Below, in pieces: positions 51,001 through 62,513 of a stretch of DNA of 64,000 nucleotides. The number at the start of each line of letters is the position of its first letter. The stretch's first letter is position 1. Below the pieces are notes generated by a model that worked only from the letters and a program-made list of their open reading frames with translations, had not been told where the DNA came from and did no database searches. A program made the position numbers and the translations under genes. Source of the stretch: Liquidambar formosana (lineage: Eukaryota; Streptophyta; Magnoliopsida; Saxifragales; Altingiaceae); the NCBI GenBank assembly GCA_039720395.1, contig CM077824.1:25311278-25375277 (forward strand). Reading direction: 5' to 3'.

Positions 51001-51639
51001 TCGGCAGGGAATTTATTAGACCTATGTATGGAAATTGTAAGATTAGTCCATTTAGAGCCTGGCAAAGGGTACCATTTCCCTGATGGGTATGATTTGAACT
51101 TGCTGTAAAGTGAATTTAATTGCATATCGCCTATTATTTATCTTATTAGACCTGGCTGTGTAAGAAGATTATCACTTTTATATGACATTTGAATTGAAGA
51201 ATTGAAGTCTTGTAGTCCTTGCTATTTCATGAATGCATTGGACTACCATCGAGGGTTGTGGCAAAGTTTCCTCACTGAAATAAAGGTGACTGTTTTGTTC
51301 ATGGAATCTGCCGCTTTCTTGTAGCGGATATCCTAAGTACGGGCTAGGTTAAAGAAGTATTAGCAATGTTAAATTGATTTTTACAAAAAAGTGGACATGT
51401 TTGGCGATGCCACATGTTTTACTCACATTTCAAATCATAGGAATGATCTTAAAATCGTGTGTTAATCAATTATGGGAAGTTTCTTCCACATAATGAAGGA
51501 AGGTGCAAAACAGAGAAAAAAAAATTGGATGCAAAATTATATTATGTCCTTTCAGTCAATTGGTTAATGATATTATGCCCTTTTAGTTGATTCATTTTGC
51601 TATATTTACGCAATAATTACATGTTTTCCTTCTTTGACA
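48018..51639. other. Intron-like AT-rich stretch
   Basis: Mostly T-rich DNA. 50998-51108 has an open plus-strand piece preceded by a TTTTGAGCAG acceptor (NLLDLCMEIVRLVHLEPGKG, then YHFPDGYDLNLL), which looks like an exon of an unidentified gene. 48738-48808 has a second, weaker exon-like piece. Confidence 0.45.
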
Positions 51640-52100
51640 CTTTTTTTGGGTACTGGGAAAATCCAAGAAGAGAGTAAAATTTTGAATCTTATCCAGGAAG
51701 AGAGAAATTTTGAATCTTTATGTTTTCATGTTGTTTGGGTTTCTTAGAATTTTCTCTACCTAATTTTGGTTAATCTTTGGTGCAAAACAAAAGTCATGGA
51801 AAAAAGAGGTAATCTCTCTATTGGATCGTCTAGGTTCGAGAAAAACCCATGTTTTTGTGCATTCAATGGGTGAGTCTAATGACCCTAATTTATTTATTTA
51901 TTATTTTTTTTTATAGAAAATATAGTATTGACTATTGAACATCAATCTTCAATTTTTTTTTTCCCCTTTTGAATTTTCTTTTCTATCTGCTAAGCATCAT
52001 GATTAGAGTTGAATGTTTGCTAGCTTCTTGAGAAAAAATGTTATATTTTCAAACTATTTGATCAATGAGAAAATTAGGGAAAACAAGAAATTAAAATTTG
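51640..52100 (+). repeat. Second copy of the hydrolase exon with flanking intron DNA
   Basis: Repeats 47800-48240 about 3.85 kb downstream with moderate divergence. It includes TTTCATGTTGTTT, the degenerate exon ending CATTCAATGG with its GTGAGT donor (51869), and intron DNA. A local direct duplication inside the fragment. Confidence 0.8.
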
Positions 52101-53761
52101 GTTTGTTTTGGTTTTTTATTTTCGCCTCCATTGACCTATGTTACCGTATTAGACATTTCTGTCGATGAGTGAAATCTTTGACATCTGTTGCTGTTGTAAT
52201 ATATATATATATATAGATATATATAATGTTTTTTTCACTATACTTTTCTCTTCCGTTTAATGATGGTATTTCGAGAGAAGACAACATAGGATGGTTCAAT
52301 TTTTTTAGAAATGAGTTACCATTATGGCTTTGAAGGGGGTGCTCTTTTATGAGTCTCTATTATAGGTTTCAACAAATGAAGATGGCTTTCCTATAAAAAA
52401 AAAAGAAAGGAAAAAAAGAAGTGAAGATGGTGTGCATGAAGATGAAAGCTGTGCATTTAAATGGAGGGTGGGGTTGGTTTTGTGTTCTAACAAAATGGAG
52501 ATTATTAACAAGACGCTTGAATGTTGCAAAAAATTTTCAACGTCTCTCTTTCTCTCTCTCGTTTTGGTTTATAATACTAATATCTGGAGCAAGGATCATT
52601 TGATTATTATCTACTTAGGCTTTTAATCACTGTGAAAATGTAAATGTAAATTCAAAAATCATATGCCTCTTTTACATGTTAAATCATTTGTAAAATCTTT
52701 TGTGGTATGTTCAATGCAGGTGCTTGGTTATAGTTTTCTGCATTTCTTTTTGCTTAAAACTTTTTTTGTTTCATGTTTGATGCCAGATAAATTGAATGAT
52801 CCTATTAATTATCCTATTGACAGGAACCTCGACAAGCATTGTGGCATGCTGCCTTTCCAAATATTGTTCTTAAGGGCTTGATCTTTGACCAAATGGAAAG
52901 ATATGGGGTGACAAGGTCCTAATCCATCAACTGACTTCAGGTACAGTTTTGTTTTATTAAATGCCCATTCATCCTATTAATTCTTGTTATTCAAATGAAA
53001 TAGAAACAAAAATTCCTTTGTTTGGAACTTCAAACATTTTTTTTTTTTTTTGTTCACTCTTCATCAAATGAGTAATAGATTTTTATTTTTCTTTAAGTTT
53101 TGGCAGGACAGAGTAGTGAATGTATTAGGCTGATCCATGATTTGTACAAATTAATAGCTCTATAAGGATGCAAGTGGTTCGAGAATATGAGATATATAGG
53201 TGAATCAGGATCCACCAAGAAATGGGATGATAATAACCAAGGAGGTCCTGGAAGGGGTCCACATGATGGTCTTTAACATGGGCCACCCTTTGGCCTAGAC
53301 AATGTTCGAAGAATTGACCACAGTAAGTTCATTTTTTAACTTTTTTTCACATTTTGTCTCTAAGGTATGTTTTCCCTTTAATTTTTAAAATGAAAATTAA
53401 AACTTCTTGCATTGAACTTCCAGGTTTTGTGGCTTCTGCTGCGAAAGCTAAACACTGGAGGAATCTCTTGTCCATTTGTCATTACAGCTCAGAGAACTTG
53501 TAGAATTCTTGGATAGCTTTTTGCAGCAAATACAATCTGCATTTTTTGAGACTTTTGTAGTGGCGTTAATTTCTCTCTCTTTTGGTTTATCATTGGAATT
53601 AATGCTATTCCAGCACGACCTCTACTTTAGCACCAAAGTAGGTCTTTGAGGATATTGCCTCTTATATTCTAATATTTCACTACATTCATAAATTTTATTA
53701 CTTCAACAAGTCTTGTATCAAAATCATTCAATTCTATGAAGGGGAATCGTACTAAGAAATC

Positions 53762-53813
<52 letters not shown>

Positions 53814-54371
53814 AAGTTTGGCATTTTATTTTCAATTATCAAAGAATTTCTAAATTGTCTTGTCTTGCTTAATGTTTTTTAATCCAAAACCACTTGAGGA
53901 ATATTATATAAGTCACACTTAGTTAGGTGATTGACTAGGCAACCGGAAATCTGTCTTCTTTGGCCTGCAGTTTTTGATCTTTATGTCTATTTTGTAGTGG
54001 TTTATAAATTTCTCTTTTGGGTTTGTTGTTTACAATTATAGAACAATGAAATTTAGACATAATTTTAAGATATGTTGCAGCTTTTGGTTATTCATGTTAT
54101 TCCTGTATAATGATTAATAATTTCCTCAAGCTTTTCTTAATCTGATTAGATCATTATTTGTGTTGAATTTGAACTTCATATATATTCAATTTTTCGTGGT
54201 TTTACATTTAATCATTTTGTTTTTTTGGTTCAGCTCTCAAAATACTTTTTATCTTCTTTGAAACCTCATTCCTTTTATGTAATGTGTGATACCAAAATAC
54301 CAATAAATCACATCAAAAGCACCTCCTTAAAAAAATACCTGGCACGTGCCATGCGCGTGCATTCTCTACTA

Positions 54372-54409
<38 letters not shown>
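52101..54409. other. Decayed exon-like pieces and simple repeats
   Basis: Plus-strand pieces near 52823-52920 (EPRQALWHAAFPN) and 53230-53325 (NQGGPGRGPHDGL, stop, HGPPFGLDNVRRIDH) sit beside CAG or GTAAGT splice-like sites. They look like exons of a further, unidentified gene. A TC microsatellite is at 53766-53814 and an AT run at 54370-54407. Confidence 0.45.
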
Positions 54410-55765
54410 TATTGCAACAAAGTATTTGTTTATTACAACAATAGTAACCGATGCAATACCCTATTGCAACAATTGTTTTTGATGCTATAACCTATTGCAA
54501 CAAAAGTATTCGATGCAATCTCTTATTGCGACAACAATTATTGATGCAATAGCTAATGGCACCACTTCCCTTTCACTGGGGGAGTGGGCGTCTCGTTTTT
54601 TTTTATTATTTCTTATTTCAGTAGACCAAAAATGGTTGTGTACTTTAATGATTTATTTGTATATGCTTTGCTGACTAGGAAATATATATTACTTTAAAAG
54701 ATAGGTTAGGGCTATTACAAATATAATAGATTAAAGATATTTATATCATATTAGCTAAGTGGGGCGGGGAAAGATCAAACCAGTACTACGCCAAAACCAT
54801 TTCGGTTTTTAAAATTAAATACCAAATTTGCACCATCCTCGTTCAATTAAACTACAAACCACACCTATAGGGCCAACGCAGTGCGGGCCCCGATGAGTTA
54901 GGCTAAAATTGCCATCGCCATGTACAGATTTTTTAAATAAAAATAAAAAGATGCTATTGCAACAAATTACTTGTGGAATAAAGGTCCACTCTATTGTAAC
55001 AATAGTACCGATGCAATAACCTATTGCAATAACCATTCCTGATGCAATATTGTATTGCATATGGTTGTGCTCTATTGCCACCAAATTAGTCGATGTAATA
55101 GGCTATTGCAACAAACCTACACAATGCAATATGTTATTGCAACAATAATTATTGATGCAATAGCACATGGCGCCAACCGTTCACTTTCGCGGGAGAAGGT
55201 GGAATAATTTAAGTGTCTATTACAATGAGAATTGCCGATGCAATATCATATTGCAACATCCATTATTGATGTTGTAGTGTTATGCTTTATTGCAATAACA
55301 GTAGTTGATGCAATAGGTTATTGCAACAAACTTGTTCGATGCAATATGTTATTGCAACACCGGTTTTTGATGCAATAGCACATGTTGTGAGTACACCTAC
55401 ACCTAGGACCCTATTGCAACAATATTTTTTGATGCAATAGCCTATTGCAACAAACATACTTGATGCAAGGTCCCTATTGCAACAATAATTATTGATGCAA
55501 TACAGTCATGCTTTATTGCAACAAAATAACTCGATGCAATATGTTATTGCAACAAACGTACTCGATGCAATATGTTATTGCAACAATACCTATTGATGCA
55601 ATAGCACATGGCGCCAACCTCCTCCCATTTGGCGGGAGAATATGGCCTCTTTTAAGTGTTTATTGCAACGACAAAAATTTTATTGTTGCAATACGCAGGA
55701 TATTACCACTATATCCTGCGTTGTTGCAATAACTTTCGTTGCAATAGAGTGTTTTTGTTGTAGTG
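54410..55765. repeat. Right subterminal repeat region of the CACTA-like element
   Basis: Dozens of TATTGCAACAA and GATGCAATA motifs alternate. A larger unit ending ATAGCACATGGCGCCAACC and a CGGGAGAA-type tail occurs at about 54410-54600, 54950-55200 and 55380-55650. A TACTACGCCAAAACC at about 54785 may be another CACTA-type end inside it. An 11-bp hairpin stem (ACGCAGGATAT, 55693-55703 and 55711-55721) lies close to the terminus. Confidence 0.8.
55752..55765 (-). other. CACTA-type right terminus
   Basis: TTTTTGTTGTAGTG on the plus strand is CACTACAACAAAAA on the minus strand, the characteristic CACTA-superfamily end. The next base (55766) is the first base of the duplicated segment. Confidence 0.7.
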
Positions 55766-56223
55766 ACATCACAAACACGGCAGCATATCATCACAACAAT
55801 GTGTGTGCATATAGGTGATCCAACAGTGTCCTAGAAGGCCCATTACATGCAATTCTTTCTTTTAAGAGGGTAGGCTAGGGTCCTCAACTTTGCTTGTACC
55901 AATCTTTATACCTAACCACATGTGACATCAGGAATGTCGCGTGGGTCCAGCAGTACGTGATTGGTCCATTTGATATACCCAAGGGTACTTGGCAAGAGAG
56001 GTTTGATAGCTTCGCCCAACACATGGAATCAGGAAAACCAAGGTCGAACTAGGCTATCAGTTGGCAAGGATACATCGAGGGACAATCGAGTGATCATGCA
56101 ACAGTAGCGCACACAATGCAATAAATGAAAGCACACAATCAAGCGAATGCAATGTGATTGATTTTAATTAATAATAAGAAGTTAATTCAGCCCAATCAAA
56201 TTAAATGAGTCTAGCCCTCGACA

Positions 56224-56241
56224 TCCCCAGTGGAGTCGCCA
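56224..56241 (-). other. Gypsy primer-binding site, second copy
   Basis: Same 18 bases as at 17713-17730, three bases from the LTR end at 56245. Confidence 0.75.
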
Positions 56242-56244
56242 AAC

Positions 56245-59200
56245 TGTGAACCCACGAAAAAGAGCGCGGAGCCCACAAGGGTTTGGCAAAATCATATAAG
56301 GAGGTTTAAAGACAACAAACAAAAAGGGAGTCGCCACCTCATTTTTTAGGGAAAAGAGGAAAACCACAAAAATGTTTTATTTTCAAAACCACATGACTCC
56401 ATTAAAGGAAAAGCAAAGTCTTTGAAACCAGAAAATTGGATCCGGGGGCTAAGTTACGACGTGGGAAGGTTCTGGGCAAAAGCCCATAGGCACCCACATC
56501 GCCCGAGTTGGTCTCTTAATTTAATTGGGCTAACTTAATATCTTTTCCACTCAAATATCATCATATATCATCACAAGGCAGCATGCATATCATATATTCC
56601 ATCGAATCATCTCATGCATAATCAAACAAACAAAACAAAACAGAAAAAAGAAGAAAAGAAAAGAAAAACCTAGGATACTTGGATCCTAGGACGGACTTGA
56701 GCCTCACGAAGAGCGCCTACGTACCATGCAGCGAAATACATGGATCAAAGTCCACGTAGTTCGAAAAGAATAGGGTTACAACCTAATACAAACCTATGGT
56801 AATAACCCTAGGTTTCCTCATTTGAAAATATATTGATTTAATCCAAAACAGAAAACTTCCATAAGAGGAAAACCTTGATAAAAACCAGAATTTTATATTG
56901 AAGGGAACCTTTGATTATTACCATAAGCTTGTATTAAGAAGTAACCCTAGGAGGGAGAAGAGAAAAGAAAGAAAAGAAAGGTGAATTGGGGCACCTTCAA
57001 ACCCTACTTACCTGAGCGCACAAGCTCCAAACATTAGCCATTTCAGACCATAGCAGCCCTATTTGCAATAGGACAAGCATTGTGCCTGTTTGCACCCTTA
57101 CAAGTGCACAAAATCATGCAAAGAAAGTAATATGCAAATCTGGACAGAACCTTGACAAGGCCTAAAATCATCCATTAATCATACAAACAACAAGAATAAT
57201 GAATAACTAGGGACTCTAACTCAATCCTACATGCAATGACCTAACTAACATGCATAAAAACCTATGAAAGACACACTAACAAGCATAAGAGACTCCAATA
57301 ACATCAATAAACATGATAATAAAGCATACTCTAATGAAAAAGATGTCATTTTATGTAAAACATGAAAATAGACCTTCCTACGGCGAGCTTTCTTAAGCGA
57401 AACTATCCTAGGATAATTTCACGTAAGAAAGTCATTATGGGTAGGTGCAATTAGCACATCCTACGTAAAATATATACCATAGAACACAACAGAAAAGATT
57501 TCATGCTTAAACACATCACAAAAGACTCTCATGCAAAACCTCACTCAACGAAAAGGATAATTATCCTTAAAAAAGGATAACGTCTCCAAAAACCCTATAC
57601 AATATACTATATGGATGCAAACCTAGCATGATTCAACTATATGCAGCATATATAGAATGACTATGATGAGCAACAGCTCAAAAAGCTAAGCTAAGCATGC
57701 TGTATAAGACCTATGCGACTTCAGGGTTATCGAAACCCTAATCTTGCAAATATGCATAAAAACCTACTAAACGACTCTAAGACATGCTCAAATTATCATG
57801 AATATCATTCATATAGCATATATTAACTAACAGGAACATCAACACATGATAACTATCACAGCGACCTAAACATGTGAACTATGCATGATTTAAGAAGATA
57901 GAGCGAATCAGGCTATCAAATCCTTGGTAAACCAGGGATTGTCAAGCATATAAAGCCATAAACTATCCTAAAATCATTCATATACTATCCTAAAAACATG
58001 GAACTAACCTAACATGTGGAGCTATATCATGCACTAGAACTACCATAGAAGAAGAAGGAGAAAGAGAAGCAAGAGAAGCAGAGAATTCATGTTCAGCACT
58101 AAAGGGATAGGCTTACCTCTTGTAGACTCTTCCTTGTCTTCAAACCTCTTGTTTCCTTGCTTGCTTGGGGTTGAAGAGCCTCCTCTTGAAGTCCTTCTAT
58201 CTCTCCAAACTCGTAGCTCTCTCTCTCTCTAAGTGTAAAGTGCAATTCCCCTCCCCTATGTGCTGAATATCATGTCCTTTATATAGAGAACTGACCCCCT
58301 AAACCAATGGCTAGGATTAATTCATTAAATAATGATCCTAGGGCTATTAGAGACTCTCTTGGTGCTCAAACAACTCAAACCTACACACTCCTAAGCTCAG
58401 ACAAGTTGTTTTGGCGGAGGAAACCGTCAAAAGAGGGATAGAGGAGTCAGAGGTTGACTTAAAGTAGGATTCCTCGGGTGACCAACTAGGCCTGGACGGT
58501 TAGCCGTCTGGGCCCAGACGGCTGACCGTCCAGCCCAGGACGGTTACCCGAGGCCCTCCTATTTCCGCTTCGGTTTTGACTTCCACTTGCTTCAGAAGTC
58601 CTAAAATCTTCAAATTAAGTCCGATTTTGACGAAATAAAAGCCAAAACGACCGTGTTTCGAAGGGGAACACATTTTTAAGCATTTTAGGACAAAAATCCT
58701 CAACCATGGGTGCATGGTTAGGTTTTACAAAGGTGGTTAACCATGGTGCTTCACCGTCGCTAAGCTGGGTTTGTACACAAGGTCGAACCGAATGCTTTCC
58801 CAATCGAAAATTGATCTTTCTAAACACGTTTAGGACATAAATAAAGCCCAATTGAAGTTAAATGAGAGAAAATTGATTGGGTCTTATGAGTCAATTTGAG
58901 CAAACCAAGAAAGGGTCTTTTAGCCAACCCAAACCATTACGAGCCGAATTGATCTTAAACCATTAATTCATGAAATTGAACCTATATATGGACTCTATAT
59001 AACCATATGAACTTGATGGGATGACTCGGGATTCATTCCAAGGTCAAATGGAAAATATACGGCTTAAAAGACGATTATGCCCTTCAAGTCGCAAAAGTTC
59101 TTATTGAGCATCGAAATGAACTCCAAATCACTTCAAAATTCATACACATGATATTCAATGCCATAGAAACTCAATGCAAAAGACTAGACTCAAAAAGGAC

Positions 59201-59258
59201 TCAAAATCCTACATGAAATGATATGTCCTAGCTAAGGTGACAAAAATGGGGTGTGACA
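56245..59258 (-). repeat. Gypsy LTR, second copy
   Basis: Counterpart of 17734-20747 with the palindromic module at 58472-58553 and the TATA box at 58278-58285. It lacks any gypsy coding region on its left. Confidence 0.88.
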
Positions 59259-59879
59259 GATGTAGGTTAGATTAGTTATTTTGATGAGACCCTTAAAACC
59301 CCTCTATTTTAATATTAAGTTGGAAATGGAGAATACATTAGGGAATGGATTCTTCATTGCCTTCCATCATTATAGGATCATCTAGCGTCCCTTAATGTGG
59401 GTACCTGGCTGCAGACATGTAGGAGCTACCCATATTAAAGACATTACTTGAAACTATCACATATGTAGATATCATGGGGTGCCTAAGCTGGTTTATACCA
59501 AGAAACTAACATGTGAGGTATATATTTGGTGAAACATACCTGTGTGAATGATGGGCTTAACTTAACTAGGGAAGTATTCCAAGAAACTAACATGTGAGGA
59601 GTATGTACCCTAGAGGCAAAATGATTGGAACTTGCTTATGAAGCAATAGACAAAGAGTTGTCTTCTTACTGTGGGTTAGAAGTCAAGAAACTAACATGTG
59701 AGGCTTCTAGGTCACAGTGGGACCCCAATCCCCATTAGGAATAAGATTCCCGAATTCCATTAGAGGGTGTATGGAATTTGATAAAATAGTGGGAGGTACC
59801 ATATGATTAAAGACCCGATCATTATGGATTAAAAATGAAATCTAATTCTCTATTTAATTTTTATATGTAGTTCATAGAA

Positions 59880-60515
59880 ATGGCTCACCTCAACCCGTTA
59901 TCCAAAATATTGGACATCAACCGTTTGACTGGACCAAATTGTCTTGATTGGCTTAGGAATCTAAAAATTGTTTTGGATTCCAAGAATCTTACCTATGCAC
60001 TTCATAATCCACTTCCTATTGCTCCTGCTGAGGCTACAACTCAACAAGAGAAAGATGCTTACCAGAAGCGTATGGACGACGATCTCATGGCAAGGTGCTA
60101 TATGATGGTATTTATGAGTCTCGAGCTTAAGAAGCAACATGAGTCCATGGGAAGTGCTTACGAGATTTTTATCAACATACAAGAATTGTATGGGAAAGAA
60201 TTCTTGCTTGAATTTAATGAAGCTGCTACTTCCAAGTCTAAGCTCAAGCCTAAGGGCAAGGGCATAGGCAAGGGCAAGAGTACCCGAAGGAAGAAGAAAG
60301 GTAACAACAAAGCCAAAGGAACCTGTTTTCACTGTGGCAAAGATGGGCACTGGAAACGTAACTGCCGGGAGTATCTGGATACTCTAAAAAAACCAACCTT
60401 TGGAAGGTATGGATCATGCTCTAAACTAAATGTTAGTTCTGCTTCCACTTGGGTACTTAATTCTGATGTGAATTTTGAATTCCATGCAGAATCTAGTGGG
60501 AAGCAGAAGGCATAG
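59880..60515 (+). pseudogene. Copia gag remnant, second copy
   Basis: The same 211-codon frame as 21369-22004 with an identical protein. One silent C/T difference was seen (60071). The shared truncation shows that decay preceded the duplication. Confidence 0.85.
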
Positions 60516-60854
60516 TAAAGGCGGATCAACCCTACAAGTGGGGAATGGAGCAAACGTTGCTGCATTAGCTGTGGGGCTTGTTGCTTGACTCTACCTAATG
60601 GAGTAGTTTAGAAATAATAGTTAGCTATCTTTACATTCCAGAAGTTATTAGAAACATTAATTTTATTTCAGTTTTATCTAAACGAGGTTTTAGTTTGATT
60701 TAATAAATGTTTTCTATTAAATGAAGAGTTCATTACTTCTGGAGTTTATATGGATGGCCTTTATTTTCTAAACTTTATTGCAAATATGAATTGCAATGAA
60801 GCATGATAGTTCTAAATTGAATGCTAATAAACCTAAGAGAACAAGATATACATA

Positions 60855-62209
60855 GTGATGTATGTAGAAGTTTCTCTAACTTTACAACCTTTACCGATGA
60901 TTTACTCTAGGTTTGGGTGTGTATACTTAATGAAGTACAAATCTGAAACATTTGAAAGGTTCAAAGAATTCAGATATGAAGTAGAGAAACAAACTGGTAA
61001 AAGTATTAAAGCTCTTCGATTGGATCAAGGAGGCAAATATTTAACCGGTCAATTTTTAGATCAACTTGTTCAAATGGGTATTCAATCACAATGAACACCT
61101 CTTGGAACACTATAACTTAATGGTGTGTCAGAAAAGAGGAATAGAACCTTATTGGATATGGTTAGGTCCATAATAAGTTACAACGACCTAATATTATCCT
61201 TGTTAGGATGTGCCCTAGAATTGCCACGTACCTGTGAAACAGAGTTCAAAACCAAGGCTGTCCCTAAACATATATGAGATATGGAAAAGGAAGCACCAAA
61301 CCTTAAGCATGTTAAGGTATGGGGTTGCACTACATATGTAGAGACATATAATGCAACAAAATTGGAAATCAAGATAACTTAAATGTAGGTTTGTGTATTA
61401 TCCTAAAAGGAGTTTAGGATATCATATCTATTATCCTGATTAACAAAAGGTGTTTTGTTTGTAAGTTTTCAATCTTTCTTGAAAAAGAGTTTATTCAAGA
61501 AGGAGATAACAACAGGAAAATAGAACTCAAAGAGTTGTCTAATGAGACACAAACCAACATTGATGCAACCCCTGTCCCTGTTGAGACAGAACCCATAATT
61601 GTACCATGATTGTACAAAGGGTTAGTGGGAGTACGATCATATTTTGGTCCTATAAGTGAATGACGTTCTACTTATTAGGGAATAATGTAGAGACGTTGTC
61701 AACAGTGAAAAATTAGTTTTTCACAAAGTTTCTCCATAAAAGATTTGGAAGAAGCATCCTATATTCTAGGAATAGGGGTCTATAGAGATAGATCTAAAGG
61801 ATGCTAAGTCTCTCCCAATCGAAGTACATAGACAAGATTTTGAATGGGTTCAAAATGCTTGATTTCAAGAGAAGTCTAATTCCTGTCAGACATAAAATCA
61901 AGTTGTCTAAAAGCACATGCCATGCTGTGTACATTACCAGATATCAGTTTTGCTGTAAATGTTACGAGCAGATATCAGGTAGACCCAGGTAAGGTATACT
62001 GGGAAGAAGTCAAAGCTATCCTTAAGTACTTGAGAAGAACTAAGGACCCATGCTTTGTCTTTGGAGAAAGAAACTTAGAAATGGTTGGTATAACGGATTC
62101 AGATTTTAATCTGACGATGATGATAGGAGATCAACATCGAGGTATGTTCTCTCACCTTAAATGGTGGAGCTGTAAATTTGAGCGCATTGCTGCATGTTTG
62201 GATGAGTAA
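60855..62209 (+). pseudogene. Copia integrase and RT/RNaseH remnants, second copy
   Basis: The same broken pieces as 22343-23697. One replacement difference was noticed, DPDK in the first copy against DPGK here (near 61988). Confidence 0.8.
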
Positions 62210-62513
62210 GTTCATTGCAGAACTAGGAGTGGTTCCTAACATTGAGAAGCCTTTACTATTGTTTTTGTGACAACAATAAGGCTAGGGCTCAAGACAAGGA
62301 TCCACGGTCTCATCAAAAGTCCAAACTTTAAGCGGCGATTCCAAGTGATTAGAAAGATCATTGGAAGAGATGACATATACATATAGAAGTTTAATACAAC
62401 AGAGAATAAAGAATACCCCTTCACTAAGGCTATAACCCAAGTGTGTTGGATCACCACCGACAGGATATGGGTATGAGATACATGGTGGATTGGCTATAGT
62501 GCAAGTGGGAGAT

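Larger units (their letters stand above)
32862..55765. mobile_element. Candidate Pack-CACTA-like transposon carrying gene fragments
   Basis: Both flanks (32862-33873 and 54410-55765) are dense in TATTGCAACAA, CGTTGCAATAA and GATGCAAT motifs, as in CACTA subterminal regions. The right edge ends TTTTTGTTGTAGTG, the complement of the CACTACAACAAAAA-type CACTA terminus. Between the flanks are exon pieces of at least three unrelated plant genes and no transposase. The left edge (CTACTGTAAAAG at about 32862) is not a clean CACTAC terminus, and no 3-bp target duplication could be matched. It may instead be two smaller elements around decayed host DNA. Confidence 0.45.

Noticed and set aside
54785..55765. 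A separate 1-kb CACTA-type mini-element starting at TACTACGCCAAAACC
   Set aside because: The same subterminal motifs continue left of it to 54410, and the first base is T rather than C. Kept only as a note in the right-flank entry.
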